From: Rhizobium esperanzae
GTDB lineage: Bacteria > Pseudomonadota > Alphaproteobacteria > Rhizobiales > Rhizobiaceae
Length of the DNA stretch: 64,000 bases
Assembly (NCBI RefSeq): GCF_002204185.1
Contig: NZ_MXPU01000004.1
Coordinates: 1 to 64,000, forward strand
Direction of reading: 5' to 3'
Under the pieces are notes generated by a model. It had not been told where the DNA came from, made no database searches, and was given only the letters and a program-made list of their open reading frames with translations. The translations under genes and the position numbers were made by a program. How positions within the stretch are numbered: the stretch's first letter is position 1; each line of letters opens with the position of its first letter. Below, in pieces: positions 61,048 through 64,000 of this stretch.

Positions 61048-61497
61048 CTAGGCAAAGACCTCTGCTCGCGCTTCGGGACGCAGCGGATCCGGCCCGAACT
61101 TGTTTGGACCTTCCGTGCCCTTCCTCGCGGAAAGAACCGCAACTGCGATGCCCGTAGCCCGACCGATAAAGGGAACAGTGCCCGCCAAAATAATAATTGC
61201 GAGGTACCACCAACCGGACATGTTGCAATCATGAAAGCGGCGAACCTGAAGGGAGAGGATCGGCAAAGCCAATGCAAGCCCCAACAATCCGCCGATGGCC
61301 CCGAAAATAAAGATCACCGGCGAAGATTCATTCTGATTAACGGAAAAAGCGCCGCTCAAGGCGGCCAGAATTACAAGTATGATCGCTATAAGCATATAGA
61401 ATAGCTGAAACCACCAATACTCCGAGCGGGAGGCCCTCCCAGAGAAAGTTGCATATTTCTTCGTTAGAACTGTTCGAACAGCTTCAGTAAACCCCAT
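61048..61497 (-). CDS. DUF805 membrane protein, copy 1
   Basis: The 149-residue protein has four membrane helices and the DUF805 hallmarks YATFSGRASRSEYWWFQLFY and LQVRRFHDCNMSGWWYLAII. The C-terminus GPDPLRPEARAEVFA is identical in the second copy. It heads the MoxR operon, 3 bp before the DUF4129-like gene. Function is unknown. Confidence 0.88.
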   Translation of the reverse strand: MGFTEAVRTVLTKKYATFSGRASRSEYWWFQLFYMLIAIILVILAALSGAFSVNQNESSPVIFIFGAIGGLLGLALALPILSLQVRRFHDCNMSGWWYLAIIILAGTVPFIGRATGIAVAVLSARKGTEGPNKFGPDPLRPEARAEVFA

Positions 61498-61576
61498 ATT
61501 AACCCCTCAATCCTGCTTACTGCAGCACAGCGAACCTTACATCGCCTTGCCACAATAGTCACTTCTATGAAAACAG

Positions 61577-61604
61577 CTACAATTCAAACGCAGAAATTGC
61601 AATA
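61577..61604 (-). promoter_or_regulatory. Conserved upstream motif of DUF805 copy 1
   Basis: This 28-bp sequence matches 62225-62252 at 26 of 28 positions. Read on the minus strand it contains an imperfect dyad TGCAATTT / AAATTGTA. Conservation between copies after wide divergence elsewhere suggests a promoter or operator. Confidence 0.55.
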
Positions 61605-61622
61605 AGCCCATTTCTTGAAGGG

Positions 61623-61693
61623 CGTTATGCAGGCGGAAAACTGAGCCGCAGGCAGCAGCAGAGCTAAAGGCAGGACGGAGTGCGGGTGGCCAC
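61623..61693 (-). pseudogene. Remnant of the DUF4129-like gene start
   Basis: Directly after the stop of DUF805 copy 2, the sequence TAG-CGC-GTG-GCC-ACC-CGC-A mirrors TAG-AGC-ATG-ACC-ACC-CGC-A after copy 1, where the DUF4129-like gene begins. The similarity continues loosely for about 70 bp and includes an early in-frame stop, so this is a truncated, decayed copy. Confidence 0.55.
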
Positions 61694-61696
61694 GCG

Positions 61697-62143
61697 CTAG
61701 GCAAAGACCTCAGCTCGCGCCTCGGGGCGCAACGGATCAGGTCCGAACCTGTTGGGCCCCTCGGTGCCGGGAAGCACACTGATCACGAAGACTGCGATAC
61801 CCGCAATGAAACCAACGTAGGGAACGAAACCACAGACAAACAGTGCGAGATACCACCAGCCGGAAATGTTGCGATCATGAAAGCGACGAACCTGAACGGC
61901 CACCTGTGGCAAAAACATTGCGAGCCAAATCAATCCGCCGATGAATAAGAGAAGGGCGACTGGGGGTGGAACGCCGTCTCGAAGATCGGAAAAGCTGGCT
62001 GTCACAAGACAAGCGAGCCCGATTGCGAACAGCACTAGAGAATAGAATAAGACAAACCACCAATATTCCGAGCGTGAGGCCCTGCCGGAGAAAGTTGCAT
62101 ATTTCTGCACCAGCGCCATTCCGGCAGCCTCAGCAAACCTCAC
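61697..62143 (-). CDS. DUF805 membrane protein, copy 2
   Basis: The 148-residue protein aligns with copy 1 over its whole length: the same YATFSGRASRSEYWWF, VQVRRFHDRNISGWWYLALF and C-terminus GPDPLRPEARAEVFA. The centre is more divergent. Alignment with copy 1 puts the start at GTG 62143. The copy has its own conserved upstream motif. Confidence 0.85.
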   Translation of the reverse strand: MRFAEAAGMALVQKYATFSGRASRSEYWWFVLFYSLVLFAIGLACLVTASFSDLRDGVPPPVALLLFIGGLIWLAMFLPQVAVQVRRFHDRNISGWWYLALFVCGFVPYVGFIAGIAVFVISVLPGTEGPNRFGPDPLRPEARAEVFA

Positions 62144-62224
62144 TTTAACGCCCCATTCCTGCTTGCCGCAAATCTGTTGATGTCTCACCAGCGTCGGAAC
62201 GAAGATCATTCCGCCAGAAAGTGA

Positions 62225-62252
62225 CTACAATTTAAACGCAAAAATTGCAATA
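62225..62252 (-). promoter_or_regulatory. Conserved upstream motif of DUF805 copy 2
   Basis: This 28-bp sequence is the partner of 61577-61604, at 26 of 28 identical positions and exactly 648 bp away. It lies about 80 bp before the GTG of copy 2. Confidence 0.55.
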
Positions 62253-62377
62253 TGACCTGGTTGGCGCAGCCTTAAAAACTGCGCTTGTACTTTTACCACC
62301 CAGTGATCCGCGCAGCTGGGCCTCGGGTCTCTACCCCACTGGTGTGAACTCGACCGGTATTGCTGATTGCGCCTGCG

Positions 62378-63283
62378 TTAAGCCGCGGGCTGCACGGTAA
62401 GCGACTGATGGCAGTGCACGCCAGCGAGGACACCCGAGGCGGAGGCGAGCGTGCCGCTGTGCATCGAGCTTGCGGCATCGCCGGCGGCGAAGACGCCCTT
62501 GACGCTGGTCTCCTTGTTTTCGCCGGCGCGGATGACCGGCCCGAAGGCACCGTTGTCGAAGGCGCAGCCGAGCTGTTCGGCGATGGGGCTCGCCATCGCC
62601 GTCTTCGGCGCGACGAATATGGCGTCGAGCGGAACGATACGGCCATCGGCGAGACGCACCGCCTGGAGTTTCGGGCTATCGCCCAACAGCTCCACGATCG
62701 GGCTGCGCTCGATGCGTACCCCACGGGCAGTCAGGCGTGCCAGCTGCTCTTCATCGGGCTCGAACAGTGCCTGGGTGAAGAAGGTGGTCGCGCCCCAGTC
62801 CGGGATCATCATGGCGGAATGGGCCGAATGCGGATGGTTTGCAAGGACACCGAGTTCGCCGCCGCTTACCTCATAGCCGTGGCAATAGGGGCAGTGCAGC
62901 ACCGACCGGCCCCAGCGGTCGCCAAGGCCGGGGATGTCGGGCAGCGTGTCGCTGACGCCGGTTGCGAGAATGAGGCGGGCAGCGCGTTCTTCACCGCCGC
63001 CTTCGACGGTGACGACGAATTCCTCGCCCTCCTTCTGGGCGCGGATAACTTTGGCGTCGCGTAGCGTTATGTTCGGATAAAGCGAAAGCTGCCTCTTCCC
63101 CTCACCCATGATCGCCGCCGGCGCCTGACCGTCCTGTCCGAGAAAACCGTGCGAAGCCTGCGAAAATCGGTTTCGCGGCGCGCCCGCGTCGACGAGCAGA
63201 ACCCGCCGCCGCGCGCGGGTGAGCTGCATGGCTGCCGACAGGCCGGCAAAATTGCCGCCGATGACGATGACTTCGTAGGACAT
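62378..63283 (-). CDS. Thioredoxin-reductase-like NAD(P)/FAD oxidoreductase
   Basis: The 301-residue flavoprotein has the N-terminal FAD loop VIVIGGNFAGLSAAMQLTRA, the redox pair in LHCPYCHGYEVSGG (CPYC), and the C-terminal FAD contact VFAAGDAASS. The CPYC spacing matches thioredoxin reductases (CxxC), but the group includes enzymes reducing other disulfides. ATG 63283 follows AAGGAGTCAGCGC. It is divergent from an Rrf2 regulator. Confidence 0.88.
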   Translation of the reverse strand: MSYEVIVIGGNFAGLSAAMQLTRARRRVLLVDAGAPRNRFSQASHGFLGQDGQAPAAIMGEGKRQLSLYPNITLRDAKVIRAQKEGEEFVVTVEGGGEERAARLILATGVSDTLPDIPGLGDRWGRSVLHCPYCHGYEVSGGELGVLANHPHSAHSAMMIPDWGATTFFTQALFEPDEEQLARLTARGVRIERSPIVELLGDSPKLQAVRLADGRIVPLDAIFVAPKTAMASPIAEQLGCAFDNGAFGPVIRAGENKETSVKGVFAAGDAASSMHSGTLASASGVLAGVHCHQSLTVQPAA

Positions 63284-63320
63284 GCGCTGACTCCTTCGAT
63301 ATTGGCTCACGAATCATCAT

Positions 63321-63359
63321 AAGTTACATGAAACGGAGCAGTCAAGACTCATGTCACTT
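63321..63359. promoter_or_regulatory. Inverted repeat between oxidoreductase and Rrf2 genes
   Basis: AAGTTACATGA (63321-63331) and TCATGTCACTT (63349-63359) form an 11-bp dyad with one mismatch and a 17-bp gap, centred in the divergent promoter region. It is a plausible Rrf2 operator. Confidence 0.55.
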
Positions 63360-63413
63360 GTCTTGTTACAAAGTGGCTGCAATAATGGCGTGCTCGGTCG
63401 ACAGGATAGAACC

Positions 63414-63869
63414 ATGCGCAACGACAGCCGCCTTTCCCGCATGTTGCACGTGCTGATCCACATGGATCGGCATCAGGATGCGGCGACCTCCGAAATGATT
63501 GCAAAGATGCTGAACACCAATCCCGTCGTCGTCCGCCGCACCATGGCGGGGCTTCGCCAACAGGGCTATGTGCGTTCGGAAAAGGGCCATGGCGGCGGCT
63601 GGACGCTGGTGCGGCCTTTGTCAGAGATCACCCTGCTCGACGTCTACAACGCGCTTGGCGAACCGCACGTCTTTGCCATCGGCCCCGCCGACGATCAGCC
63701 CAAATGTCTGGTCGAACAGGCGGTGAATAACGCGCTGGCCGATGCGATGAAGGAGGCGGAGGCGCTGCTTTTGAGGCGGCTAGGCAGCGTGACGCTGGAG
63801 GAAATTGCGGCTGAATTCGAAGCAAAACTGACGGCGCGTTCGGCTGCGGCTTATTCCTGTGCCTCGTGA
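63414..63869 (+). CDS. Rrf2-family transcriptional regulator
   Basis: The 151-residue protein has an N-terminal winged HTH (MRNDSRLSRMLHVLIHMDRH, MLNTNPVVVRRTMAGLRQQG, YVRSEKGHGGGWTL) of the Rrf2/YwnA type. It lacks the three clustered Cys of FeS-binding members such as NsrR and IscR; only Cys in PKCLVEQ and near the C-terminus (YSCAS) are seen. It probably controls the divergent flavoprotein in response to a thiol or reactive species. ATG 63414 follows AGGA. Confidence 0.85.
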   Translation: MRNDSRLSRMLHVLIHMDRHQDAATSEMIAKMLNTNPVVVRRTMAGLRQQGYVRSEKGHGGGWTLVRPLSEITLLDVYNALGEPHVFAIGPADDQPKCLVEQAVNNALADAMKEAEALLLRRLGSVTLEEIAAEFEAKLTARSAAAYSCAS

Positions 63870-63886
63870 GCGGAAGCTCCGAGGAC

Positions 63887-64000
63887 TCAGCCGTCACGCC
63901 CCCTCACCGTCCACGAGGCGGTATCGCGATCGGGGTGCTGGTTGTTGCTCGCCCTGATCGCCGCGGCCCAGTCGGCGCCGCTGGTTTCGGTCGCACCGGT
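63887..64000 (-). CDS. 3' end of an unrecognised gene, cut by window edge
   Basis: A minus-strand frame is open from the window edge to a TGA at 63887 (37 codons). Its end reads GADWAAAIRASNNQHPDRD, then TASWTVRGRDG. Codon choice fits the genome and the stop is 17 bp from the convergent Rrf2 gene. Too little is visible to assign a family. Confidence 0.45.
   Translation of the reverse strand, partial: TGATETSGADWAAAIRASNNQHPDRDTASWTVRGRDG

Overview
The window looks like a fast-growing rhizobium of the Rhizobium leguminosarum/etli type (order Hyphomicrobiales). The GC content is high. The catabolic loci (alpha-galactoside agp/mel, histidine hut, protocatechuate pca) have the layouts familiar from Rhizobium, Sinorhizobium and Agrobacterium, and several intergenic palindromic repeat families typical of these genomes are present. 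I saw no rRNA, tRNA, CRISPR array, IS element or prophage. Gene density is close to 90 percent. Product calls rest on recognising families by eye; no search was run.

Layout. 1-439: 5' part of a tail-specific protease gene (prc). 678-2821: small hypothetical protein, O-methyltransferase, lipoprotein. 3414-13602: alpha-galactoside locus, a minus-strand operon (GH4 glycosidase, oligopeptide-type ABC transporter, GH4 alpha-galactosidase melA) with a divergent AraC-type regulator. 13626-20085: SAM methyltransferase, small XRE regulator with two short partners, FAD/GcvT demethylase-like oxidoreductase, PAP2 phosphatase, periplasmic protein. 20100-34108: histidine region. One arm is a polar amino-acid ABC transporter ending in a histidine ammonia-lyase paralogue and faced by its own GntR/UTRA regulator. 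The other is the hut pathway itself: hutC-hutF on the minus strand, hutI-hutH-hutG-hutU-hutD on the plus strand. 34265-41727: J-domain protein, DUF899 protein, quinone oxidoreductase, DoxX protein, DODA-type dioxygenase with LysR regulator, a regulatory/RNA-like intergenic region, alpha/beta hydrolase, and a RES-Xre toxin-antitoxin pair. 41800-47212: pcaQ and divergent pcaDCHGB. 47537-54447: metallo-hydrolase, GFA protein, hydrolase, deacetylase plus glycosyltransferase, a membrane/ferredoxin/adenylate cyclase fusion, and an FkbM methyltransferase. 54776-62143: a MoxR-DUF58-SpoIIM-RDD operon headed by duplicated DUF805 genes. 62378-63869: thioredoxin-reductase-like flavoprotein and divergent Rrf2 regulator. 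63887-64000: 3' end of an unrecognised minus-strand gene.

How genes work together. Agp imports alpha-galactosides for two GH4 enzymes. The hut genes take histidine through urocanate, imidazolone propionate, formiminoglutamate and formylglutamate (HutF/HutG route) to glutamate, and the neighbouring transporter probably feeds them. PcaH/G, B, C and D carry protocatechuate to beta-ketoadipate.

Most interesting observations: (1) the lyase paralogue at 20100-21593 lacks exactly the Ala-Ser-Gly triad that forms the MIO cofactor and also a catalytic Tyr, yet it is translationally coupled to an amino-acid transporter; (2) a fused membrane/2Fe-2S/class III adenylate cyclase; (3) three TTCGG-N4-CCGAA dyads plus an extended -10 in a 393-bp stretch with no gene, beside a minus-strand terminator and a foldable RNA; (4) a 648-bp tandem duplication that copied promoter, DUF805 gene and the first bases of the next gene; (5) the PcaQ box cut off from pcaD by palindromic repeats; (6) a triplicated C-terminus-plus-stop repeat in agpA.
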